The notes under the pieces: model-generated | Told to the model about the DNA's origin: nothing | Database searches by the model: none | Seen by the model: the letters and a program-made list of their open reading frames with translations, nothing else | Translations under genes and position numbers: made by a program | Part shown: positions 36,201 to 42,259 of the stretch, piece by piece | How positions within the stretch are numbered: position 1 is the first letter of the stretch | Layout: each line of letters starts with the position of its first letter | DNA from: Flammeovirgaceae bacterium | GTDB lineage: Bacteria; Bacteroidota; Bacteroidia; Cytophagales; Cyclobacteriaceae | DNA length: 64,000 nucleotides | Direction of reading: 5' to 3' | Assembly (NCBI GenBank): GCA_021298355.1 | Contig: JAJTEH010000006.1 | Location: 124,001 to 188,000, forward strand

Positions 36201-38857
36201 CAAATGGTGTAGACAGAATTATCTTTAGAATTACGAGTAACGATCCTCCAGGACCATGTAAAGAAGAGTTTGATGATGTTAATGTTAGGATATATCCCAT
36301 TCCTCAATTACCATTTGCTCCGCAGCCTAATGAGTATTGTGTAAACGATGCTATTTTACCATTAACTGCATCAGGTGATGTTGTGAGTGCTATTATCAGT
36401 TGGTATGCAGCTGATCCAACCTTATCCCCAGCACCTCCTTTAAATACAAGTTCTCCGTTTGCAACCGGTATTTCTTCTATAAATCCGATAACCGAAGATT
36501 TTTTTGTTACACAAACCTTATATAAAACTGCTAGCTTCGATGGATGCGAAAGCCCAGCCCGGCAATTGTTTATAGTAGTTAATCCATTGCCTCAACCTTC
36601 TTTTACTGCGAGTAATTTTTGCATAGGAGATTTTATGCAGTTTGATGCATCCTCCTCTTCTATCGCAACAGGAAGTATTACCCAATGGGAATGGAATTTC
36701 AGAGACTTCGGGGCTTTAACTATCGGGCCTGGTGGCACCGGAGTTACAATAACAGGCGATGATACACAAGGAGGTATAACAGGCGGTACCTATAATCAGC
36801 CAACTCACAAATACAACTCAGTTGGTAATTATGATGTTATCTTAAAGACGACATCCAATAAAGGTTGTGTGAATACCGTTTCTGCTTCTACACTTCCGGC
36901 TTTCAATAATATTCCAATAGAAGTAGGGGCATATCCAGTAGCAGACTTTACTTGGAATAAGGTTTGCGAAGACCAGGTAACAATGTTCTCCTATACAACT
37001 CCACCAGTCGGACCAAACATGCTAAGAGAATGGGATTTTGGAGATCCGAAAAGTGGAATAGCAAATTTGAAAAATGAAACAACTTTAGCACCAATTACAC
37101 ATGATTTCAAAATAGCTGGAAGTTATCTGGTAAAGCTAACCCTCACAACCAATAGAGGATGTGAAGATGATACAGTTAAAACAGTAAACATCGCACCTCA
37201 TATTTTTGCTGAACTAAATGATTTAACGCCAAGTCTTAACGATTCAATCTCAGAATATCCTTACCAGGCTGATTTTAATATTGATAGCCAAGGTTGGTAT
37301 ACACGTGCTTTTTCAAAAGTATCGGGAACAATTCCCAATAGCTGGTCATTTTATAATTCTTCTTTACCTGCAGTATTTGGTACTCCATTAAATGGAACTG
37401 GTGGATGGGCTATACGTGACACTAACTTGCAATCATACTTTAACTTAGAACGATCGGCACTTTACTCTCCTTGTTTTAGTCTAAACAGTGATTCACTTCA
37501 AAGGCCAGTTATATCTTTGGATTACATAAGTCTCCTGGATAACCTGGATGGCGTATATGTTGAATTTTCTGCTAATGATGGAGCTACGTGGAATACTCTG
37601 GGTAACTTAAATGAAGGACTAAATTGGTATAACCGAATTGGTATTAACGGATTAAGTCAAATATCAGGCGTTGGGCAACAAGTTGGGCAACAAGGTTGGA
37701 CAGGCGCAAGTGATTCCTGGAAATCTGCCAAGTTAAGTTTAGATAATCTTGTAAATGCGATAAATCTTAATGGCCAGGATATTGAACACGTCCAATTCAG
37801 GATAGTATTTGGTTCTAATAACGACAACCCAATACCTGCGCCAGTTGGTTTTGCACTTAACAATTTTACTATTAAGTCAAGAAACAGAACATTACTGTTA
37901 GAAAACTTTACCAATTCAAATTCTACTAATTTCGTAGCAAATAACAACAGCTTTAGGAATTTTAAGCAAGCCACTTCGGAGTTAGTTCGAATTCAATACC
38001 ATACAGAAATAGGTGGTGAAGATGCTATCAATCAGTTAAACCCCTCCGACCCCAATGCACGTGCAGCTTTCTATGGTGTTACGCAATCGCTTAGAAGTTA
38101 TCTCGATGGTAAAACCGACAACTTATCAGCTGGAGATTTTACAAATTTGGTGTGGGAAAATAACGAATATGATTCCAGAACATTAGCTGAATCTCCAATA
38201 TTGATTTCTATTGACACTATCAAGTTTGTTAAAACTGTTGATCCGTTAGGTATTGCAAAGTTTGTTGTGAAGGTAGAAGTGCTAGAAAACATTAATCCAA
38301 ATTCAGAATATTCTATAATCACAGCACTTGTTCAAAAAAATCTTAACGGAGAATCATTTGTATTAAGAAAGTTTTTGCCAAATGCTGCAGGATTAAAGCT
38401 TAAAAAATTCATGAATGGCGATATTCAAGCAGATACATTTAAAATCGATTTATTTCAATTTGATTCGCTAGATATAACTAAGATGGCTATAATTTCTTTT
38501 GTTCAAGAAATTCGAGGTAACAAAGAGATTCTGCAAAGTTCGATCAGTGATAAGGGGTTTGATCAAATTGCCAAAAAGAAAGAAAACCTTATAACTAGCA
38601 TTGAAGATTTTGAAGGTTTATCGATAAATGTTTACCCTAATCCGACTAGTAAAAACATCAACATCGAATTCGCAAAACCAATTGTTAGAAATGTTGAACT
38701 GAAACTTATAGATAATCTTGGAAGAGAGATAAAATCTTTAAAACTTAAATCTGGACAAAACAAAACCAGTCTTTCTGTTGAGAGTTATCCAGAAGGGCTA
38801 TACTATATAAAAATTCCTGAAACAAAGTTCGTTCACAAAATAATGGTGGTTCATTAG
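30287..38857 (+). CDS. Giant T9SS-exported repeat protein with sorting domain
   Basis: About 2856 aa from ATG 30287 (GTG 30278 is a less likely start). Signal peptide ends 'CKTSWAQ'. Residues about 185-610 are three tandem repeats of 141-142 aa (see repeat entry). Further segments carry Ig/PKD-like beta domains, e.g. 'GNYDVILKTTSNKGCVNTVS' and 'GSYLVKLTLTTNRGCEDD' near residue 2190-2300, and repeated 'ITSNDPPGPC' blocks near 1900-2000. The end is a T9SS type A sorting domain, 'INVYPNPTSKNINIEF' then 'GLYYIKI', ending 'HKIMVVH'. The protein is thus exported by T9SS and anchored or released at the surface; adhesion or matrix roles are likely. Last gene of the six-gene cluster, followed by a strong terminator. 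Confidence 0.88.
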   Translation: MNYNSTRITLLLVFLLLFCKTSWAQQITIDAQLNSGIVASPILGGSSDQRVFGFRLQKAANTANTITQIVITTNVADATTTILEAKLFNVTSGSYVSSGANATISGNTITFVPNGPATNLTDFGGGTGNVDREFYVDITLKASATVLVAPGINFSLAASGITDTDPTTPTGSTITSSNFNIDPLTADFTQNADDATAVGGEQNVTLLAFSANSNGTQSITTPITITFDTDVNNILENFELLVGGVNVAGSETYSLNVAGTTLTIAAFTNIDVTNSTNFELQADIKPGVTNANDFVVSVTPSDFQINQGFVEAFSTFSNSVNVSALVADFTQNADASSAIGGQSGINLLSFDVLSNGTQSIHPSLVFTFNTDVTTILENFDLRVGGVNIAGSENYALTSGGTILTISGFTPESVSSNKTFSLLADVKAGATSSNDFSISLVPANVSVNAIGSVEAFGTFSNAIDVSALVADFTQNADAASALSGQADVNLLSFDVLSNGTQSIHPNLVFTFNTDVTNILENFDLQVGGVNIAGSENYALTSGGTILTISGFTPESVSSNKTFSLLADVKAGATSSNDFTISLVPANVSVNAIGSVEAFGTFSNAVDITTLAATLNAVATTPVIAGTVLEAGSVGTTNVLAGISMASNGSQVVNTINFNITGQTTQFTNFRLYRSTTGATLGSQIIATDSDGNFDLSPLGAPDKTLNATTTYYYLVGEVSNAVTTLSTSVRINPTETNVTLVSGDKTSFAFDKTYTFNTSQTSAVSVQFDGQVSIDLNEYDDDTDPSGSALTDVNTQQIFSFTITDADTDNKQTIINSITLELSNFDNLDGIALFDGTTKIAGTELLVSGVIDVDNRITFTGLSIAVNDGSTGTPSTKTISVKVTFADNVTDNEKIGVILFAMADDNINSGLTTFSNIQTNAARNNINVVSTEMQFNALVLPILQATDFGLTIRATDNRGNRDLDRTGNVTLNLQSGSGALSSTDAGALVRALANQSFCIGGDFQVLNSIVIDESDNGDFAVGTNVSYTIILPVDFVFRTDAAGIAAANIAETGTNINVGGTTKSFPANNIFRFTYTCSGTDSDDQITVSGLQVRYTGTVAKSASEILRIGGTAVQIGNSVDDAKPHGTISANTTSLPLDFTVSAGPNEPALSPGETRFSINTNSVILNPTVNGVSVNTGTFTGPGVESRFFGSPIFGNRFAFSPTSVGQGNGYQVTYQYNDPGNNNCLSTFTKSFDVYSSSITNLQTQYCKNDNSADNISVSTSVYPNASYDFYDFVYYDRSIDNYFQTRAFPTFSSAVAITPTIIRITLNSHGFQSGDIIYIYQLGGFNGGALSFRQYQIINSSLDTFDIDASPYTVSITGAFDGNGSYYRYSIAAISNLGDRLRIRIPNHGFQPGITVSLQDLSGFTPAITRRNWIINSVINANVFEILAPPATIYTGSWIPGLSFVDYYLNSYRVLNGPLSDLTRPGFNSLAPLAVPANNNEFVPQNYGSENDIYVGYRLLDKACGGVADLNNPNCTPFVWQFEFVRFVSPPTVDFTGISATANYCRDGSAVLLTGSVLNESNPDGVFSGAGIADGGVGVNTASFDPTAGGLPISAIGAPNNIPITYTFTNSFGCTAAITKSVRVFNTPTVNPGANRDICEGTSTVLGSLPSAIGNGPFNFSWNNTSSLSSGTTANPTANPISNTTYTLTITDAIGCVGSNNVVVTVRQSAGVEAGVAPVVCGDGFINLTGFSPAASFSGSATTANWTLNSPGSGFFADSDGDPVSAPYSISTAVRYYPSPAEIASGSVSFKLTTDDPPTVCDAVSDDVTVTINGVAIAEAGPATIEYCSGSPIVLNGFVGGSATSLTWTENGAGTVESPTIGSTFYLPSATELQNGATIRFTITSNDPPGPCNPVTDFIDITINQRAIIDAGPDITVCSGDVIALNGFINPALSSATSSAWSIASVGTGNIVTPTNLITDYLPAPNELTNGVDRIIFRITSNDPPGPCKEEFDDVNVRIYPIPQLPFAPQPNEYCVNDAILPLTASGDVVSAIISWYAADPTLSPAPPLNTSSPFATGISSINPITEDFFVTQTLYKTASFDGCESPARQLFIVVNPLPQPSFTASNFCIGDFMQFDASSSSIATGSITQWEWNFRDFGALTIGPGGTGVTITGDDTQGGITGGTYNQPTHKYNSVGNYDVILKTTSNKGCVNTVSASTLPAFNNIPIEVGAYPVADFTWNKVCEDQVTMFSYTTPPVGPNMLREWDFGDPKSGIANLKNETTLAPITHDFKIAGSYLVKLTLTTNRGCEDDTVKTVNIAPHIFAELNDLTPSLNDSISEYPYQADFNIDSQGWYTRAFSKVSGTIPNSWSFYNSSLPAVFGTPLNGTGGWAIRDTNLQSYFNLERSALYSPCFSLNSDSLQRPVISLDYISLLDNLDGVYVEFSANDGATWNTLGNLNEGLNWYNRIGINGLSQISGVGQQVGQQGWTGASDSWKSAKLSLDNLVNAINLNGQDIEHVQFRIVFGSNNDNPIPAPVGFALNNFTIKSRNRTLLLENFTNSNSTNFVANNNSFRNFKQATSELVRIQYHTEIGGEDAINQLNPSDPNARAAFYGVTQSLRSYLDGKTDNLSAGDFTNLVWENNEYDSRTLAESPILISIDTIKFVKTVDPLGIAKFVVKVEVLENINPNSEYSIITALVQKNLNGESFVLRKFLPNAAGLKLKKFMNGDIQADTFKIDLFQFDSLDITKMAIISFVQEIRGNKEILQSSISDKGFDQIAKKKENLITSIEDFEGLSINVYPNPTSKNINIEFAKPIVRNVELKLIDNLGREIKSLKLKSGQNKTSLSVESYPEGLYYIKIPETKFVHKIMVVH
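30842..32115 (+). repeat. Three tandem repeats of 423-426 bp inside the giant T9SS gene
   Basis: Units begin at 30842, 31265 and 31691, each opening with a GCAGATTTTAC-type sequence ('ADFTQNAD'). Unit 1 has diverged, while units 2 and 3 are almost identical in DNA over about 31410-31665 versus 31835-32091, with only scattered single-base changes. This points to recent duplication or gene conversion. Repeat number could vary between strains or be collapsed in a short-read assembly. Confidence 0.88.
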
Positions 38858-38861
38858 CCAT

Positions 38862-38893
38862 AAACGGGGATAAAATTTATCCCCGTTTTTTTT
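38862..38893 (+). terminator. Strong rho-independent terminator of the six-gene cluster
   Basis: AAACGGGGATAAA, then its exact reverse complement, then a run of eight T. It lies five bases past the stop of the giant T9SS gene and ends transcription before the tRNA gene. Confidence 0.9.
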
Positions 38894-38951
38894 ATCAAGG
38901 CACTTGCAAATAAAATTCTGAATATTACCTTTGCACCTCCAATTACAAGAC

Positions 38952-39026
38952 GGTCCGTTCGTCTAGGGGTTAGGACACCAGATTTTCATTCTGGTAACAC
39001 GGGTTCGATTCCCGTACGGACTACCA
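38952..39026 (+). tRNA. tRNA-Glu (anticodon TTC), CCA encoded
   Basis: Cloverleaf read by eye: acceptor GGTCCGT pairs with ACGGACT (one G-U at the end), anticodon stem CCAGA/TCTGG with loop TTTTCAT giving anticodon TTC, T-arm ACGGG-TTCGATT-CCCGT. Discriminator A and an encoded CCA follow (39024-39026). The gene is intact although a mobile element lies directly beside it. Confidence 0.95.
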
Positions 39027-40522
39027 GACAGGAAAGAGCGAGTTTTACTCGCTCTTTCCTTCTTAAAATTCCGCTCAAATCCTCTCAAAACGCAGATTAC
39101 AGCGTTCTCTTTAGCGGTTCGACACTTGCCATTTTCTATGGTAAAATTTTCAGGGAAGATTGAACCGACTAGCTTCTGTTTGTTGGGTATACTAGCTGCC
39201 TCGTAATACTGTCTGAGATTCTGTAACAGGTTGACTCCTGAGTTCAGGTACTTTGTATAATTCGTTTCTTTCGATTCAAGCTCAGACAACTTCTCTTTCA
39301 GCTTCGTAATTTCTTGTTTGAATCTTGGCTTCATAAAAGCGTAACTATCACGTTCGATTTCGTTAAGCACATACTTCTCTTCGAGTGATGCTAGTTTCTT
39401 CTCAGCACTCACGAGATTTTCTTTGAGCTTGCTGATATCCTGGTCACGACTGGATTCGTTCGCCTGAAAGATAGTCTTCATCACTTCGAGATATAATTTC
39501 TCGATCTCTGGCTTAACAGCAACTTCGTCAAAGTAATTCAGCAATGCTTCGTGAGCGTGGTCTGCCGGAATTCTTTCCGGACATCCGTTACGACAATGGT
39601 AGTATGTGTAGTAACGACTCCGTCCTTTCGATGCACTACTGGTAAGTTTGCCACCACACTTGCTGCAAGTAATTAATGCCCGCAAGGGAGTATCATCATT
39701 TTCCTTTTCGTACAGCTTACGTTGAGGCTGGCTTGGTCTTAGTAAGTTCTGAACTTTGTTGAATAGATCTTCCGGTACTATGGGTTCATGTAAACCTTGT
39801 ACTACTTGCGCTTCTTCTCCTTTGAATTCGGGTACGAAGATTCTTCCAACATAGAGTACGTTCTCCAGCATTTTTGGAAACTGACTTTTACTCAACGTCA
39901 ATCCCTTCTTGTTCATCATTCTTCGAAGTTCTTCTTTGTCGTAAAGTCCGGACGAGAACAATTCGAAGGCTTCCAGGACTAACTCAGCTTTGTCATTCGG
40001 AACCAGGATTGGTTTCCTGAGATGATCGCGTTCATTCTTATAACCGAAAGGCGCACCGCCCGTCCATCTACCTTCTTTCAAACTTCTACGCATTCCCATT
40101 CGCGTGTTGATGCCACGCACATCGTTGTCAATCTCCGGAATGGTGAGATAGATGGATAACATCATTTTGTTATGCGGAATGGAAAAGTCAATCCATTGCT
40201 CGGCTGCGTTGACTTCAATCCCTAAATCGCTAAAGGATTTTATCTCTTGAAGCGCATCACGCTGGTTACGCGAGAAGCGATCCCACTTCGTGATCAATAC
40301 TTGGTCTATTTCCTTTTTGTGCGTTTTGCAGAATTTGAAAAGCTTTTTGTATTCTGGCCGATTGAAGTTTTTTGCTGAATGATCCTCTTTAAAAATCTTG
40401 ATCACTTCAAAATCCTTCAATTCTGCGAATCGTTTCAACACCGCTTCCTGGTGACCAAGACTATAACCCAATTTAGCTTGTTCATCTGTTGATACACGAA
40501 CATATAATACCACCTTCTTCAT
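38963..40522 (-). CDS. Large serine recombinase
   Basis: Site-specific DNA recombinase, 519 aa as the frame stands. The N-terminal resolvase domain has the nucleophile in 'YVRVSTDEQ' and 'KWDRFSRNQ'; the recombinase domain is at about 150-260 ('RTMGMRRSL'-like 'NTRMGMRRSLKEGRWTGGAP', 'APFGYKNE'); a zinc ribbon is 'CSKCGG...CRNGC' (about 280-315); and a coiled coil follows (about 355-420). The last about 21 residues ('GSPYGNRTRVTRMKIWCPNP') are the antisense reading of tRNA-Glu, so the native C-terminus may be shorter or supplied by the attachment site. It is the probable integrase of the island. Confidence 0.9.
   Translation of the reverse strand: MKKVVLYVRVSTDEQAKLGYSLGHQEAVLKRFAELKDFEVIKIFKEDHSAKNFNRPEYKKLFKFCKTHKKEIDQVLITKWDRFSRNQRDALQEIKSFSDLGIEVNAAEQWIDFSIPHNKMMLSIYLTIPEIDNDVRGINTRMGMRRSLKEGRWTGGAPFGYKNERDHLRKPILVPNDKAELVLEAFELFSSGLYDKEELRRMMNKKGLTLSKSQFPKMLENVLYVGRIFVPEFKGEEAQVVQGLHEPIVPEDLFNKVQNLLRPSQPQRKLYEKENDDTPLRALITCSKCGGKLTSSASKGRSRYYTYYHCRNGCPERIPADHAHEALLNYFDEVAVKPEIEKLYLEVMKTIFQANESSRDQDISKLKENLVSAEKKLASLEEKYVLNEIERDSYAFMKPRFKQEITKLKEKLSELESKETNYTKYLNSGVNLLQNLRQYYEAASIPNKQKLVGSIFPENFTIENGKCRTAKENAVICVLRGFERNFKKERASKTRSFLSGSPYGNRTRVTRMKIWCPNP
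39030..39060 (+). terminator. Hairpin directly after tRNA-Glu
   Basis: AGGAAAGAGCGAG, loop TTTTA, CTCGCTCTTTCCT: a perfect 13-bp stem four bases after the tRNA CCA, followed by the weak pyrimidine tract TCTT. Likely the tRNA terminator. It may also stop or form a hairpin in transcripts of the recombinase gene from the other side. Confidence 0.65.
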
Positions 40523-40561
40523 ATACCGGAATTAAGGATTCTAACATCAATAATGCAAATA

Positions 40562-40756
40562 CTATGCTGCTTTACTTTGATCATTAGTAGTTTGGACTGT
40601 AAATAAATTGATTTCATTACTAATCATGTAATCCAATTCCCCCAACTTGTAGAGGAGATCCCTGATCATTTCCGTTTCCTCATCCGAATATTTCTTGCCT
40701 TCAGACTCAAGTATTTTCTTACAATACGAGATTGATAATTTCTTCACTCTTTCCAT
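40562..40756 (-). CDS. Small hypothetical protein, 64 aa
   Basis: Short, charged and largely helical ('VKKLSISYCKKILESEGKKYSDEETEMIRDLLYKLGELDY', split over residues 4-43). No family recognised by name. It lies 40 bases upstream of the recombinase on the same strand and could be co-transcribed with it, perhaps as a control factor of the element. It has no obvious DNA-binding motif. Confidence 0.65.
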   Translation of the reverse strand: MERVKKLSISYCKKILESEGKKYSDEETEMIRDLLYKLGELDYMISNEINLFTVQTTNDQSKAA

Positions 40757-40787
40757 GCTCCCCTCAAATCAGTCTTCCCTTAAAAAA

Positions 40788-40816
40788 AGAAACACCTGCT
40801 GTTAACAGGTGCTTCT
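40788..40816 (-). terminator. Rho-independent terminator of the acidic small protein gene
   Basis: On the minus strand: AGAAGCACCTG, loop TTAACAG, then the near-complementary CAGGTGTTTCT and a run of seven T. It ends the transcript of the 76-aa gene 20 bases upstream. Confidence 0.8.
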
Positions 40817-40836
40817 ATGAAAAACAGCGTTAAAAT

Positions 40837-41067
40837 TTAATCCTCATCTTCGTCATCATCATCATCATCCTCATCATAGTTGTGTTCATCGATCATATCT
40901 TGAAGTTCATTGACCACCTTTCGTTGATCGGTGTCATAGTCGATGCTGATTTCGATTTCATTCTCCGCGGTTGTACCTACTATGTGATTGGTGAAATCAT
41001 TCTCTTCAATCGCTTCTACAAATTCGTAGATCAAATCCTTTGGTACTAAAAAGTTTCTTGTACGCAT
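40837..41067 (-). CDS. Small acidic protein, 76 aa
   Basis: The product starts 'MRTRNFLVPKDLIYEFVEAI', has a compact alpha/beta-like core, and ends in an almost pure Asp/Glu tail of about 14 residues. It has its own terminator. No named family recognised. An acidic tail of this type can serve DNA mimicry or charge-based binding, but nothing here proves it. The gene is the first minus-strand gene of the island's left arm and shares a 530-base regulatory interval with the DUF6088-like gene. Confidence 0.7.
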   Translation of the reverse strand: MRTRNFLVPKDLIYEFVEAIEENDFTNHIVGTTAENEIEISIDYDTDQRKVVNELQDMIDEHNYDEDDDDDDEDED

Positions 41068-41597
41068 ATTAATTGTATTTTACTTGTTAATAATTTTGTT
41101 CTTGCCCTCTGATTTGATCGATCTCTCCCAATCCATTTCAAATCTTCCCTCTGAAGGCGAGAGCTTCAGTTACCTCACATGCTGTTTCTTTTTTGTAAAT
41201 GTAGATCGGGCTTCAGCGGAGGGTTAACGGTTGTGAAGGGTTATGAAGGATTGTTAAGGTTTATGAATGATTCTAAAGGATTATTTTGGATTTTAAATGA
41301 ATTGGCTTTTCGTGCCGGAAAAAAGAAGGACACTGCAAAGCATGTTCACATTGAGTTGACTTAATGTTGACGGGGAGTCGGATTAGCGTTCAGGGAGTTA
41401 AGAAAGTTGGTTTATGGTGATTGAGGGATCAAATTTTCGGCACTTTTGGGCATTTAGTGCCGATTTATAGGAGTTTGGATAATCTGCTCATCATAATGAG
41501 TATAATTACTCATTATGATGAGTAATTTGTAATAGTTTGAAAAGTGGATGTTTTTGTGACTATATCTTGGTTTTAGTCACAAAATATTATAACTTTT
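41068..41597. other. 530-base divergent interval with inverted repeats
   Basis: Separates the minus-strand acidic gene from the plus-strand DUF6088-like gene. The middle part (about 41200-41300) is rich in GGTTA/GGATT-type direct repeats, such as 'gaagggttatgaaggattgt' and close copies. Two perfect inverted repeats at 41487-41522 and 41552-41584 are listed separately. An open frame at 41179-41364 is not convincing. Confidence 0.6.
41487..41522. promoter_or_regulatory. Perfect 16-bp inverted repeat
   Basis: CTCATCATAATGAGTA, spacer TAAT, TACTCATTATGATGAG. A 36-base perfect palindrome about 80 bases before the DUF6088-like gene, without a following T-run, so an operator is more likely than a terminator. 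Each arm itself contains the imperfect dyad CTCAT...ATGAG, which gives nested half-sites. Confidence 0.6.
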
Positions 41598-41602
41598 GTG
41601 AC
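41552..41602. promoter_or_regulatory. TTTTGTGAC operator-like sites at the DUF6088-like start
   Basis: An 11-bp perfect inverted repeat, TTTTGTGACTA (41552-41562) and TAGTCACAAAA (41574-41584), followed by a third copy of the half-site, TTTTGTGAC, at 41594-41602, directly before the ATG at 41604. The spacing suggests that the product, which has a helix-turn-helix-like N-terminus, could block its own promoter. This is inference. Confidence 0.6.
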
Positions 41603-41603
41603 A

Positions 41604-42239
41604 ATGGTCGCTCGAAACTTTTCTGTTAAGGATAAGATAATCAACCGCATCCAGCAGTTGTTGCCAGGAACCATCCTGTTCATTCAGGATTTTCTGGGTG
41701 ACGGAAGTAGTGAAGCTGTACGACAGCAATTAACGAGGCTTGTTAAGTCTGGCGATTTACAACGGCTTTCTCAGGGAGTGTACCTCATTCCTAAGAAACT
41801 TGATCAACATGGACAACTCTTGCCAACTGCTGATGAGCTGGCAGCGGCATTGGCGAGGAGAGATAAAACCCGGATCATTGCTACTGGAGAAGTTGCGCTT
41901 TGGAAACTTGGATTAACAACGCAAGTACCTTTAAATCATGTGTATCTTACGGATGGTCCATCACGAGTTATTAAAATTGAAAACGCAGAAGGTGAGACGA
42001 GTTACTCGATAATGTTTAAACATGCCTCGCCAAAGAATTTCGCACTTCAAGGTAAAATTAGTAGTCAGGTTGTGCAGGCATTAAAAACTATTGGTGAGAG
42101 AAACCTTTCAGAGAAACTGTTGGACAAGATTACTGCACTTATTGTGCGCGAGGATATGGCAGATTTAAACCATGATTTAACGGTTGCTCCTGCATGGATC
42201 TCGAAACTGATCAGGGATTCGTTTAAAAGTTATACGTAA
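41604..42239 (+). CDS. DUF6088-like regulator (AbiEi-type antitoxin fold)
   Basis: 211 aa from ATG 41604 (GTG 41598 is an alternative). The N-terminus looks like a winged-helix domain ('SEAVRQQLTRLVKSGDLQRLSQGVYLIP'; positions about 35-62), as in the DUF6088 and AbiEi antitoxin families. Residues 85-135 ('RIIATGEVALWKLGLTTQVP', 'VYLTDGPSR') fit the same family. AbiEi-type proteins repress their own operons and can neutralise a nucleotidyltransferase toxin, but no such toxin is adjacent. The gene lies 20 bases upstream of the AlbA_2 protein and may regulate the island. Confidence 0.8.
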   Translation: MVARNFSVKDKIINRIQQLLPGTILFIQDFLGDGSSEAVRQQLTRLVKSGDLQRLSQGVYLIPKKLDQHGQLLPTADELAAALARRDKTRIIATGEVALWKLGLTTQVPLNHVYLTDGPSRVIKIENAEGETSYSIMFKHASPKNFALQGKISSQVVQALKTIGERNLSEKLLDKITALIVREDMADLNHDLTVAPAWISKLIRDSFKSYT

Positions 42240-42259
42240 TAAGCATTTAGAACATAGGG

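Noticed and set aside
38963-39026. C-terminal part of the recombinase as true protein sequence
   Set aside because: It is the antisense of tRNA-Glu; I keep the frame end for the coordinates but do not treat those residues as conserved recombinase.
41179-41364. 61-aa plus-strand frame in the divergent interval
   Set aside because: Low-complexity G/A-rich direct repeats give the frame; no similarity, no ribosome-binding site, and it lies in the regulatory stretch.
41604-42239. Complete AbiE toxin-antitoxin pair
   Set aside because: The AbiEi-like regulator is present, but no AbiEii-type nucleotidyltransferase gene lies next to it.
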